Shown here: positions 1 through 6,497 of the stretch, one piece after another
How the letters are laid out: every line of letters starts with the position of its first letter
How positions within the stretch are numbered: the first letter of the stretch is position 1
Source of the DNA: a virus
Virus record (IMG/VR): IMGVR_UViG_3300022937_003894
Coordinates: 1 to 20,518 of that record
Direction: 5' to 3' (one strand)
DNA: 20,518 bases
Program-made: the position numbers and the translations under genes
The notes under the pieces: generated by a model
What the model saw: the letters and a program-made list of their open reading frames with translations, nothing else
The model's database searches: none
Told to the model about the DNA's origin: nothing

Positions 1-186
1 AATTACATAATCAAAAATATCATATAATTTTTTATCAAAATTAGGATAATGTGTACAATAACATATAGTAATGTCATTGATGGTTTCCCTAACTTTTTTG
101 GTTAAATCTAATAAATATTTTTCTTTGAAGATTTTGTCAGTATATCCTGTGATAATCAAGAAATGATTTTTTTGACTTGCTAACAT
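1..186 (-). CDS. Partial protein, possibly the N-terminus of a glycosyltransferase-like phage protein
   Basis: An open frame starts at ATG 184-186 and runs off the left edge after 62 codons without a stop, so only the N-terminus is visible. It begins MLASQKNHFLIITGYTDK and contains a beta-strand/charged-helix pattern (ITGYT, then KEKYLLDLTKKVRE, then DITICYCTHYPN), ending near IFDYVI. This layout resembles the N-terminal region of glycosyltransferase-like proteins of marine phages and giant viruses, which often read 'I.GY.D...K...L...I.......I...SH.P'. That is recall of a pattern, not an alignment. No clear ribosome-binding site precedes the ATG. It lies downstream of two small genes on the same strand. 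A hypothetical protein of another kind is equally compatible with so short a piece. Confidence 0.5.
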   Translation of the reverse strand, partial: MLASQKNHFLIITGYTDKIFKEKYLLDLTKKVRETINDITICYCTHYPNFDKKLYDIFDYVI

Positions 187-205
187 AATAAAATTTCGTA
201 ATACA

Positions 206-358
206 TTAATTTATTTTATCAATTTTTTCTATAATTGTGGTGTCCTCTTCCCAATATAAAGCAATTTTTTTTGCTCTTTCTAAACTATCTGCTCCAACTT
301 TTATTTTTTTCTCTCTTCCATTTTTTATTTTCAAAATTACATCATATTTATTCATCAT
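206..358 (-). CDS. Small conserved-looking phage protein of about 50 aa
   Basis: A short frame stops with TAA at 206-208. Candidate starts are ATG at 358, 355 and 364. I chose 358 because GAAAG lies six bases upstream. The product is about 50 residues: a lysine-rich beta-like N-terminus (NKYDVILKIKNGREKKIKV), a central ADSLERAKKIALYWEE helix and an acidic end. The order strand-hairpin-helix with 'ADSLERAKKIA' looks like a folded protein rather than a chance frame. Its start overlaps the last codons of the upstream 73-aa gene (348-569), so the two are probably translationally coupled. The function is not recognised. Confidence 0.6.
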   Translation of the reverse strand: MMNKYDVILKIKNGREKKIKVGADSLERAKKIALYWEEDTTIIEKIDKIN

Positions 359-569
359 TTTCATCTTTCATATTTTTTATTTTATCAATAACTTTTTGAC
401 TTTGTTCATTATCTGTCAAGGATGGTAATAAGGATTTTGCAATCTCCATTTTTCTAGCACCTAATTCTGATAAAATTTTATCATTCATTAATTGTGAAAA
501 TATATTTTTGCCATTTGTATAATCACCTTGTGAAATCTTATCTAATAAATCGTTGGATGTATAATCCAT
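348..569 (-). CDS. Small helical phage protein, 73 aa
   Basis: This 73-residue, mostly helical, charged protein reads MDYTSNDLLDKISQGD at the start and has a segment SQLMNDKILSELGARKMEIAKSLL. A helix of the type 'DKI...L..RK.EIAKS' recurs in short proteins and prohead-core-type proteins of T4-like marine phages, but that link is only recall. The start is well supported: the Shine-Dalgarno AGGAGA at 577-582 lies seven bases upstream of ATG 569. A TATAAATA element at 612-619 on the same strand is placed like a T4-type late promoter. It overlaps the next small gene by a few codons. Function unknown; a structural or assembly role would fit a late promoter. Confidence 0.7.
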   Translation of the reverse strand: MDYTSNDLLDKISQGDYTNGKNIFSQLMNDKILSELGARKMEIAKSLLPSLTDNEQSQKVIDKIKNMKDENDE

Positions 570-611
570 TTTTTTGTCTCCTAATTTTAGTGAGGTTTTT
601 GTAACGTTTAT

Positions 612-619
612 TATTTATA
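612..619 (-). promoter_or_regulatory. TATAAATA, possible T4-type late promoter
   Basis: The minus strand reads TATAAATA here, identical to the T4 late promoter -10 consensus. It lies in a 100-base gap, 43 bases upstream of the ATG of the 73-aa gene and ahead of its strong ribosome-binding site. In DNA this AT-rich an 8-mer of A and T is expected several times by chance in 20 kb, so position is the main argument. A seven-base-pair inverted repeat (TATCATT at 641-647, AATGATA at 654-660) lies just upstream. Confidence 0.35.
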
Positions 620-669
620 TAATAAGTCATTTCAAATATTTATCATTCAAAAAAATGATATAATTTTTT

Positions 670-780
670 TTACTTTTTCGAATCAATTATCCATAAAATT
701 GAAAACATAGAAACAAAACATAGGCATCCAATACCTAAAATCAACATATACAATACTAAAAATTTTATCATGATGCCCAT
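670..780 (-). CDS. 36-aa single-helix membrane microprotein downstream of the phosphate transporter
   Basis: A 37-codon frame runs from ATG 778-780 to TAA 670-672. The product is 36 residues: a short N-terminus with one lysine (MGIMIKF), about 25 hydrophobic residues (LVLYMLILGIGCLCF and onward to SILWII), and a DSKK tail. It therefore reads as one membrane-spanning helix with charged flanks. It begins 34 bases after the stop of the PiT-like transporter on the same strand, so it could be a subunit or regulator of it. No convincing Shine-Dalgarno precedes either the first ATG or the in-frame ATG at 769-771. A small holin-like or unrelated membrane peptide is possible. The gap from here to 570 holds no other gene that I can see. 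Confidence 0.45.
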   Translation of the reverse strand: MGIMIKFLVLYMLILGIGCLCFVSMFSILWIIDSKK

Positions 781-814
781 GTTATGTCAAGTATTATCCG
801 TTTTAGTTTATTAA

Positions 815-1780
815 TTAAAAGTTTGCAAATCCTTGGAACGCAAATCCATGGATAGCCAAGACGATTACAACTGACAGCGCCAGTCCAATCATCATTTTGA
901 AAAAGTCTCTCCCAACTAAAGGAAAAACAGTTTTAAACTTGTATTTGCCATTCACTGAAGCAAATGCAAGTTCTCTACCTGCCAACAAACCAACAAATAC
1001 CCAGGTAGTTGACATAGGTATACTATTGTATTCTTTAAAATACCATAAAATTATACAATAAATTAAATCCACTAATGTTGCCGATCTAACATATTTTGTA
1101 TTTGTTTTACTCAATACGACATCTTGAATTCTCCCACCTTTTTCATAAAACATGTAGGATAGTCCAGCAACAAAAATCAAACTAATCATAAACATAGTTT
1201 CTATCGGAATTTGTCTAGGCAAGAATACTGCAATGTTTGCCATATCGTGACTCAACCATGTAAACCATAACCAACCGGTTGTACACCACTGTGCAACCCT
1301 CCACCATTTGTCATGACTTGCTGGAATTTCTGTTTTTGTCTCCCAATATTTTGATACAGCCAACCATATAATATATGCTGCGGCTGCGGCAACCAAGTAA
1401 CCCATTGCCGATTTTAATAAAACTTTTTCTAAAACAACGGTGCTGGCAAATGCACTTAAAACTAAAAATGTTGTACTCACAGGTATGCCGAATCTTGTCA
1501 ATATCACAAGCACAAGAGGCGCCACTGCATGGTACCATTGAACGGGTTGATATGGAATTTTTTCTAATCTTCCATAAGAAATATCTCCTGCATTGACATA
1601 CCATCCATACCATATAGTGAACAAAAGCACAATACTGCTTGCGGCCCACATCACATACCATTTAAATTTCTCTGAATTACTAGCAATCCAAGTGCCTAGT
1701 GTTTGAACACTGTCATTGGCAATAACCGAATAACTAGCAAGTGTAAATCCTATAATCGTGTAGAGTAATGTTACATCCAT
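815..1780 (-). CDS. PiT (PHO4) family inorganic phosphate transporter-like permease
   Basis: A 321-residue, very hydrophobic protein with about nine or ten predicted membrane helices. It shows the internal duplication of the PiT/PHO4 family of ion-coupled phosphate symporters: the first half has AND at residues 21-23 followed by PVSTT at 100-104, and the second half has SHDMAN at 177-182 followed by PMSTT at 255-259. Typical PiT signatures are GANDVAN and P.STTH, so the motifs are degenerate. The length fits short bacterial PiT proteins. Start ATG 1780 is supported by GGGAGA five bases upstream. Its likely role is phosphate uptake in the inner membrane during infection. Divergence leaves room for another anion as substrate. 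A 36-aa membrane microprotein follows at once. Confidence 0.75.
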   Translation of the reverse strand: MDVTLLYTIIGFTLASYSVIANDSVQTLGTWIASNSEKFKWYVMWAASSIVLLFTIWYGWYVNAGDISYGRLEKIPYQPVQWYHAVAPLVLVILTRFGIPVSTTFLVLSAFASTVVLEKVLLKSAMGYLVAAAAAYIIWLAVSKYWETKTEIPASHDKWWRVAQWCTTGWLWFTWLSHDMANIAVFLPRQIPIETMFMISLIFVAGLSYMFYEKGGRIQDVVLSKTNTKYVRSATLVDLIYCIILWYFKEYNSIPMSTTWVFVGLLAGRELAFASVNGKYKFKTVFPLVGRDFFKMMIGLALSVVIVLAIHGFAFQGFANF

Positions 1781-1813
1781 TAGTCTCCCTTTTTTTATAA
1801 GTTTATTTTGCTA

Positions 1814-2155
1814 TTATATCTTGTAATAATTACTGAAATAAGTTTCTGAATTCCAGCTTTTATCACATATGTACATATCAAAATGAGGTTTATTATTAAT
1901 CATTAATTCATGATATTTGCACCCCCATTCTTTGAGTTGTCTTAAAGTCAACTCGGTATGATCAATTTTTGACAAAACACCTCTTGCGGTCCAATAAACA
2001 ATTTTATTTCCTTCATCATATAATCTATTGATTTTTTCTATTCTATTTTTGTAAGGTTCTACCTGGTCATAACTAATTGTTGGATCATTTCTTTCTTCTC
2101 TCAAATGATCTCTATTTTGACAAATAGTGCCATCTATGTCCACAAATATTATCAT
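1814..2155 (-). CDS. Small HAD-superfamily phosphatase
   Basis: A 113-residue stand-alone HAD-fold hydrolase. Motif I is IIFVDIDGT with D6 (nucleophile) and D8 (acid/base). Motif II is YWTARG with T56. A lysine in NNKP near residue 89 may be motif III, and D98 in YICDKSW fits motif IV. It has no large cap domain, as in phosphatases that act on macromolecular, polynucleotide or sugar-phosphate substrates. The substrate cannot be read from sequence. GGAG just upstream of ATG 2155 supports the start. It lies between guaC and the phosphate transporter, so a nucleotide phosphatase is possible, but a sugar-phosphate role is just as likely. Confidence 0.8.
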   Translation of the reverse strand: MIIFVDIDGTICQNRDHLREERNDPTISYDQVEPYKNRIEKINRLYDEGNKIVYWTARGVLSKIDHTELTLRQLKEWGCKYHELMINNKPHFDMYICDKSWNSETYFSNYYKI

Positions 2156-2166
2156 ATATTCTCCAA

Positions 2167-3249
2167 TTACGATTTGCCAAAAACCTCATTCAACTGACGG
2201 TTTACCTTGACAAAAGTTGTACATTTCGGCAATGATTTCAATGTTCTGGCACCTGCATACGTACAAGCACTTCTCAAACCTCCCATTATTTCCTCAACTG
2301 TTCGACTAACAGGTCCTCTATAAGGAACTCTAACTAGTTTTCCTTCAGACGCTTTGTAGTTTTCCATACCTCCCATATGCAAATCTTGGGCTTCTTTAGA
2401 AGACATGCCATAAAATTCAACATATTTATGCCTAAAAAATGCAGGAATGTCTTTGACGGTATCATCATCATTGATATCAAATTCTTTTAAAGCATATGCT
2501 TTTTCTATTATTTTACCCTCTCCCTCATCATGACCGGCTAACATGCCTCCCAACATGACAAAATCCGCCCCTGCCGCAAATGCTTTCGCTACATCTCCAG
2601 GAACTGTACATCCTCCATCTGCTACAATATGCCCTCCTAAACCATGAGCAGCATCAGAGCATTCTATTATGGCAGAAAGTTGTGGATATCCAACGCCTGT
2701 CATTTTACGGGTTGTGCATACAGATCCAGGACCGATCCCTACTTTTACCACATCAGCACCTGCTAAAATTAATTGCTCGGTCATTTCTGCGGTCACAACA
2801 TTTCCAGCAACAATAATATGATCTGTAAATAATTCCCGCACTTCAGAAACATAGTTGACAAATCTTTCAGTATAGCCATTTGCAACATCCAAACAAATCC
2901 AGTTTAATGCAGACCATTTAAAAGATGATACAAATTTTTCGGTTACTTTATGTTCATCACCTATACCCAATGTCATAATGGCATTAGGACCCCACGGAAA
3001 ATTATCTAATTCAACGTATTTAGTCAATGCAGTCAAGCAATCATACTTCGACAAAGAATTATGCATTGAAACAGTTCCAACACCATCCATATTTGCTGCT
3101 ATAATAGGAATACCAGACCATACTTTCGGTGAATATTTAAAAGAAAATTCTCTTTTCAGATTCACTTCTTTTCGAGAATTCATTTGAGATCTTTTAGGTT
3201 TGATTAACACATCTATAAAATCTAATTTTGTATCTTCAATAATTCGCAT
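2167..3249 (-). CDS. guaC: GMP reductase
   Basis: A 360-residue protein closely matching GMP reductase (NADPH-dependent deamination of GMP to IMP) along its full length. The N-terminus (EDTKLDFIDVLIKPKRS) and the PIIAANMDGVGT region are as in Escherichia coli GuaC. The catalytic loop GIGPGSVCTTR holds Cys178, followed by TGVGYPQLSA. DGGC at 211-214 binds the phosphate, and YGMSS at 280-284 and GLRSACTY are conserved. GMP reductase is distinguished from IMP dehydrogenase by the absence of CBS domains and by this signature. It carries an insertion of about 15 residues before YGMSS compared with the E. coli protein as I recall it. It overlaps the nucleosidase by 14 bases. In the phage it would shift guanine nucleotides towards IMP and AMP, useful for an AT-rich genome. 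Confidence 0.93.
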   Translation of the reverse strand: MRIIEDTKLDFIDVLIKPKRSQMNSRKEVNLKREFSFKYSPKVWSGIPIIAANMDGVGTVSMHNSLSKYDCLTALTKYVELDNFPWGPNAIMTLGIGDEHKVTEKFVSSFKWSALNWICLDVANGYTERFVNYVSEVRELFTDHIIVAGNVVTAEMTEQLILAGADVVKVGIGPGSVCTTRKMTGVGYPQLSAIIECSDAAHGLGGHIVADGGCTVPGDVAKAFAAGADFVMLGGMLAGHDEGEGKIIEKAYALKEFDINDDDTVKDIPAFFRHKYVEFYGMSSKEAQDLHMGGMENYKASEGKLVRVPYRGPVSRTVEEIMGGLRSACTYAGARTLKSLPKCTTFVKVNRQLNEVFGKS

Positions 3250-3715
3250 ATTTTTTCCTATAAATTAAGTCAAATGTTTTTTTACCATCTCCTACTTTTT
3301 TCCAAAATTCATCGATACTGTTTTTTCCAACATAATCAGAAACATATTTAAAACAATAAAAATCAATATTTTTCGTTTCACATATTTTTTTTAACCAATA
3401 AGCTTCGCAATCCACTAAATCTGCATCAATATCATTTCTTTCAGTTAAAAATTTATCATGGGAAATTAATTTCAAACCTTTGCCATCTCCCAATATTTCA
3501 TCATCGAATGTATTACTAAATGTAGTAATATTGTATAATCCATGATATTTTTCATAAAAACTTCCACAAGTTCCGTAATTTATAACTGTTTTTAAATCAG
3601 GATTCTGTTCAACAAACAATGAAAAGTTTGTTTTAACTTTCTCAGGGCCTACACCTGTCAACAAATCAAAATAATCAAATTCTTCCTTTAAAGCTATAAC
3701 TAGTGCAGTTTTCAT
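3236..3715 (-). CDS. Short MTA/SAH-nucleosidase-like (nucleoside phosphorylase fold) protein
   Basis: 159 residues in the PNP/UDP phosphorylase fold, much shorter than the usual 230 or so. Landmarks: ALKEEFD at 8-14, TGVGPEKV at 20-27, VINYGTCGS at 44-52, DCEAYWL at 102-108 and YVSDYVGKN at 124-132. The three catalytic positions of E. coli MTA/SAH nucleosidase (E12, E174, D197) map to E11 or E12, E104 and D127. The 23-residue spacing of the last two is identical, so it is probably an active N-glycosidase releasing a base from a nucleoside. The missing residues fall in the middle, where substrate-specificity loops lie. Its stop overlaps guaC and its start overlaps the oxygenase gene by one base, so it is inside one operon. 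The exact substrate is unknown. Confidence 0.75.
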   Translation of the reverse strand: MKTALVIALKEEFDYFDLLTGVGPEKVKTNFSLFVEQNPDLKTVINYGTCGSFYEKYHGLYNITTFSNTFDDEILGDGKGLKLISHDKFLTERNDIDADLVDCEAYWLKKICETKNIDFYCFKYVSDYVGKNSIDEFWKKVGDGKKTFDLIYRKKYANY

Positions 3716-4554
3716 TAGTAACTCTGATTGAGGCGCCAGACTAGATATTCTTTAGCACCTATTGATTTATATTTTTGTTCGCCAATAAGACTATCAACTT
3801 GAACATCATCGCAAGGGTGAACAAAATAAGGGAAACTGTAACGGCTAATATTGAGATGATCATTAACAACACGATGAGGAGTAGAAATGTAAATATCGTT
3901 AGTCCAACGTTGAAGTAAATCACCAACATTGACAATGCAGGTGTTTGGTATGTACGGCGCATTGACCCATTCACTTGTTCCTCTTGGCTTTATTTGAAGT
4001 CCTGGATTTTCATCTGTAAACAATATAGTTATAGTACCATAATCAGTATGTTCACCACCTCTCATTTGATTCTCTTGAATCTCACCATTCCATGCTGGAT
4101 AATGTAACATTCTAGTTGTTGTTGATTTTGAACCTTGATGTTTTTCAATCAATGTTAATTCTGGTAATTCTAATGCTTTCTCAATGAGTTGTAAAATGCG
4201 TTTAGTAATAAGTTCTAATACGAGATTCCATTCTTCACAAACAACTTTGAATTTTTCACTGGGCCATTTATTGTCTTCAATGTACTTACACCAATTGAAT
4301 GCTTCTTTTAAATCTGGTGGAGTACCTGGTGTCAAACTTTCAATCATTCCCTGATAACCAGTGTTTGATTCTGTTGATGTATATTTGTATTTGTTTTTTT
4401 CTTCTACTGGAAGGGAAAAGAATTCTTTGGCGTGATCGAGTATTTTGGGCCAGGTTGTTTGAGTTTTAAAATAAGCAAACCCAATTGTTTTAAATGCTTC
4501 ATCTAGTTTTAGATGTGCATCATCATCTAAATGATTAATGACTGGTATTTCCAT
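3715..4554 (-). CDS. Isopenicillin-N-synthase-like 2-oxoglutarate/Fe(II) dioxygenase
   Basis: 279 residues with the two-part layout of the family: an N-terminal DIOX_N-like region (IPVINHLDDDAHLKLDEAF, then GFAYFK) and a C-terminal jelly-roll. The iron ligands are H169, D171 (GGEHTDYGTIT) and H227 (STPHRVV), and R238-x-S240 (SRYSFPYF) is the 2-oxoglutarate-binding RxS. NVGDLLQRWTND, typical of the family, lies between them. All key residues are present, so it should be catalytic. Family members oxidise many small molecules; one known nucleobase-active member is fungal thymine-7-hydroxylase, which makes a nucleobase substrate attractive here given the neighbours, but that is inference. It overlaps the nucleosidase by one base and follows the sulfotransferase-like gene by one base. 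Confidence 0.85.
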   Translation of the reverse strand: MEIPVINHLDDDAHLKLDEAFKTIGFAYFKTQTTWPKILDHAKEFFSLPVEEKNKYKYTSTESNTGYQGMIESLTPGTPPDLKEAFNWCKYIEDNKWPSEKFKVVCEEWNLVLELITKRILQLIEKALELPELTLIEKHQGSKSTTTRMLHYPAWNGEIQENQMRGGEHTDYGTITILFTDENPGLQIKPRGTSEWVNAPYIPNTCIVNVGDLLQRWTNDIYISTPHRVVNDHLNISRYSFPYFVHPCDDVQVDSLIGEQKYKSIGAKEYLVWRLNQSY

Positions 4555-4555
4555 T

Positions 4556-5599
4556 TCATCCTAACCATGTTATAAATTCATAGTGATGTGCTTTAAAGCA
4601 ACTATTATGTGAACCTGTTATAAATTTGTTTAGTGGTTTCGGATATTCTGCAAAAGTAGGTATCACATATTCCCACACAGTTTCACCCTCAGTAGTTACC
4701 TCAAACAATCGACCAAAAGCACTCTCACATATAAATGTATTTCCATTCCATGTTCGTTGAACACTTCCCATGTAAGGTGAGAAAAATGCAGGAGGCAATG
4801 GATCCACATAGGACCATATGAGTTCCTTTGTCTTCGGATCGTATTCAACTATTCTAGAATGATGTATTGAATTTGGCCTCAAATTTCCATTATCAAAACA
4901 TAATATATTTCCATTATCTAATTCAACAGGACAATGTTGTTGTGCCACAAGAGGATATTCCAATGTCCATAAAATTGTTTTAAATTTCTTATCGACACAA
5001 ATAATTCCACTTGTAGTTCTCAAACTCATTAATACATTTCCGTCTCGGGTTACATTTAGGCCATTAATCATTGGCCAATGATCATCTGAAAAGCATTCAT
5101 GTTTTTTAAATCTTTGAGGAACTAACCAATCGCTTGCTTTCCACTCCCATATGACTTCACCATCTCTATTGACTTCTTTGACAACATCCTGAACTGTTTT
5201 AGTATCTTTATCATAAACTGCTGCTGTATATAAAAGATTACCGTTATCCATCCAAAGGGCATCATGATGGTGATAAGGATCTTCATATTCCCAAATAACT
5301 TTACCATATGGATTTACCTCAATAAAATGTCCTCCATGCCATATGTCCCATGCTGGATACAAATCTACAGATTTCTCATGACTACCATTATACCCTAAAT
5401 TCCCATTAGACAATAAAACAGCATCACGTCCAGGTCTAACTGGCATATTCCATTTATGAATTCTGGCACCTCTATGGTTAATAATCTCAACTAAACCGCC
5501 ACCAGTTTGAGTAGTAAAAAGGACATATCCTTTGCTACATTTTTTATCATTTTTTCCAATTAAACCAGTTTTTCTTCTCTCAATAGTGTTTTGGTTCAT
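4556..5599 (-). CDS. Arylsulfotransferase (ASST)-like beta-propeller protein
   Basis: 347 residues of repeated propeller blades, each ending in a 'xGxVIWEY' type strand: VIWEYEDP near 101-108, VIWEWKAS near 149-156, ILWTLEYP near 209-216, LIWSYVDP near 260-267 and TVWEYVIP near 307-314. The N[GD]N[LI]L turns (LLSNGNLGY, WMDNGNLLY, ELDNGNILCF) are typical of the arylsulfotransferase/ASST family. Histidine-rich loops (H110-H112, H174, H222, H246-H247) could supply the transferase histidine, but I cannot map it with confidence. Unlike classical ASST it has no signal peptide, so it would be cytoplasmic. GAGG upstream supports ATG 5599. It sits between pyrB and the oxygenase in one operon. A non-enzymatic propeller is an alternative. 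Confidence 0.72.
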   Translation of the reverse strand: MNQNTIERRKTGLIGKNDKKCSKGYVLFTTQTGGGLVEIINHRGARIHKWNMPVRPGRDAVLLSNGNLGYNGSHEKSVDLYPAWDIWHGGHFIEVNPYGKVIWEYEDPYHHHDALWMDNGNLLYTAAVYDKDTKTVQDVVKEVNRDGEVIWEWKASDWLVPQRFKKHECFSDDHWPMINGLNVTRDGNVLMSLRTTSGIICVDKKFKTILWTLEYPLVAQQHCPVELDNGNILCFDNGNLRPNSIHHSRIVEYDPKTKELIWSYVDPLPPAFFSPYMGSVQRTWNGNTFICESAFGRLFEVTTEGETVWEYVIPTFAEYPKPLNKFITGSHNSCFKAHHYEFITWLG

Positions 5600-5605
5600 A
5601 AAGCC

Positions 5606-6496
5606 TCATTTTAATATTTTTTCAAGTAGGTATTTTCTAACTACCAATCCATTTTTCATTTGTTCAAAATATTTTGCTCTAGGATCACTATCAAACCAGG
5701 TGGGAAGTTCTTCTAATCTAGGTAGAGGATGCATGACTATTGCATTGGCATTTAAAGATAATGCATCATCTTCATTGAATGAATAAGTTCCGGCAGATAT
5801 TATCGCACCTCTTTCTTTTTGAACTCTGGTTAAATATAAAACATCTGAATTTTCTAATATATCATGATTTAAATCGGTAAATATTTCATCTTCTTCCCTA
5901 AGATATTCAACAGGTAATTTCAACGATGCAGGAGAAACCAATTTTACATTAGTATTAAATAAATGCAATACAGAAATCAATCCGTGTATTGTTCTACCAT
6001 ACTTTAAATCTCCCATCAAAATTAAATTTAGACCATCTATCGTTTTAAATTTTTTAAAAATAGTATATAAATCTAACAATGTTTGTGTTGGATGTTCGCC
6101 TATTCCGTCACCGGCATTGATAATAGGTATAGAAGAAATTCTTGCCGCCCTATGTGCAGCACCTGTTTCTGGGTGTCTCAAAACAATACAATCAACATAA
6201 TTTTGCAACGTCAAAATAGTATCTTCCAGTGATTCTCCTTTTGATACACTACTATAAATCACATTATTAATGTTCAAAACTTCATGACCTAGATATTTTT
6301 CTGCGGCATAAAAACTGGAATTAGTTCTGGTACTAGGTTCATAAAATAAATTAGCAACCATTTTCTTTTTGATTACGTTATCATCAAATGTTTTAGGATC
6401 ACTATCATCATATTCTAAAATATCATTTAATATTTCCAGTATTTCTTCTTTTGAAAAATTTTTACATGTTATAAAGTGCTGTCCAGGTTTAATCAT
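5606..6496 (-). CDS. pyrB: Aspartate carbamoyltransferase, catalytic chain
   Basis: 296 residues, close to the usual 300-310, with all motifs of the ATCase catalytic subunit that condenses carbamoyl phosphate and aspartate in de novo pyrimidine synthesis. Visible: phosphate-binding STRT at 55-58, SVSKGES with K86 (the Lys84 equivalent), LRHPETGAA with R107, GEHPTQTLLDL with H135 and Q138, KYGRT with R168, YLTRVQKER with R224 and Q226, and MHPLPR at 255-260. ATCase rather than ornithine transcarbamoylase is indicated by KYGRT, TRVQKER and HPLPR. Residue 59 onward reads NSSF instead of the commoner RLSF. No pyrI or pyrC is visible. It follows the ABC permease by one base, so it is cotranscribed with the importer. 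The active site looks intact. Confidence 0.93.
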   Translation of the reverse strand: MIKPGQHFITCKNFSKEEILEILNDILEYDDSDPKTFDDNVIKKKMVANLFYEPSTRTNSSFYAAEKYLGHEVLNINNVIYSSVSKGESLEDTILTLQNYVDCIVLRHPETGAAHRAARISSIPIINAGDGIGEHPTQTLLDLYTIFKKFKTIDGLNLILMGDLKYGRTIHGLISVLHLFNTNVKLVSPASLKLPVEYLREEDEIFTDLNHDILENSDVLYLTRVQKERGAIISAGTYSFNEDDALSLNANAIVMHPLPRLEELPTWFDSDPRAKYFEQMKNGLVVRKYLLEKILK

Positions 6497-6497
6497 G

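Noticed and set aside
237-428. Plus-strand open frames such as 237-428, 6691-6999, 13332-13640 and 17551-17895
   Set aside because: All lie opposite well-supported minus-strand genes, have low-complexity or F/I/L-rich products, and lack ribosome-binding sites. I take them as chance frames of AT-rich DNA.
641-660. Hairpin TATCATT/AATGATA followed by T-rich sequence on the plus strand
   Set aside because: It has terminator form only for plus-strand transcription, and no plus-strand gene ends there. The stem is A/T-rich and probably random.
2167-3249. IMP dehydrogenase (guaB) as identity
   Set aside because: The protein lacks CBS domains and matches GMP reductase throughout, including the N-terminus and the length.
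5606-6496. Ornithine carbamoyltransferase as identity
   Set aside because: KYGRT, TRVQKER and HPLPR are ATCase signatures; the OTCase ornithine-binding motifs are absent.
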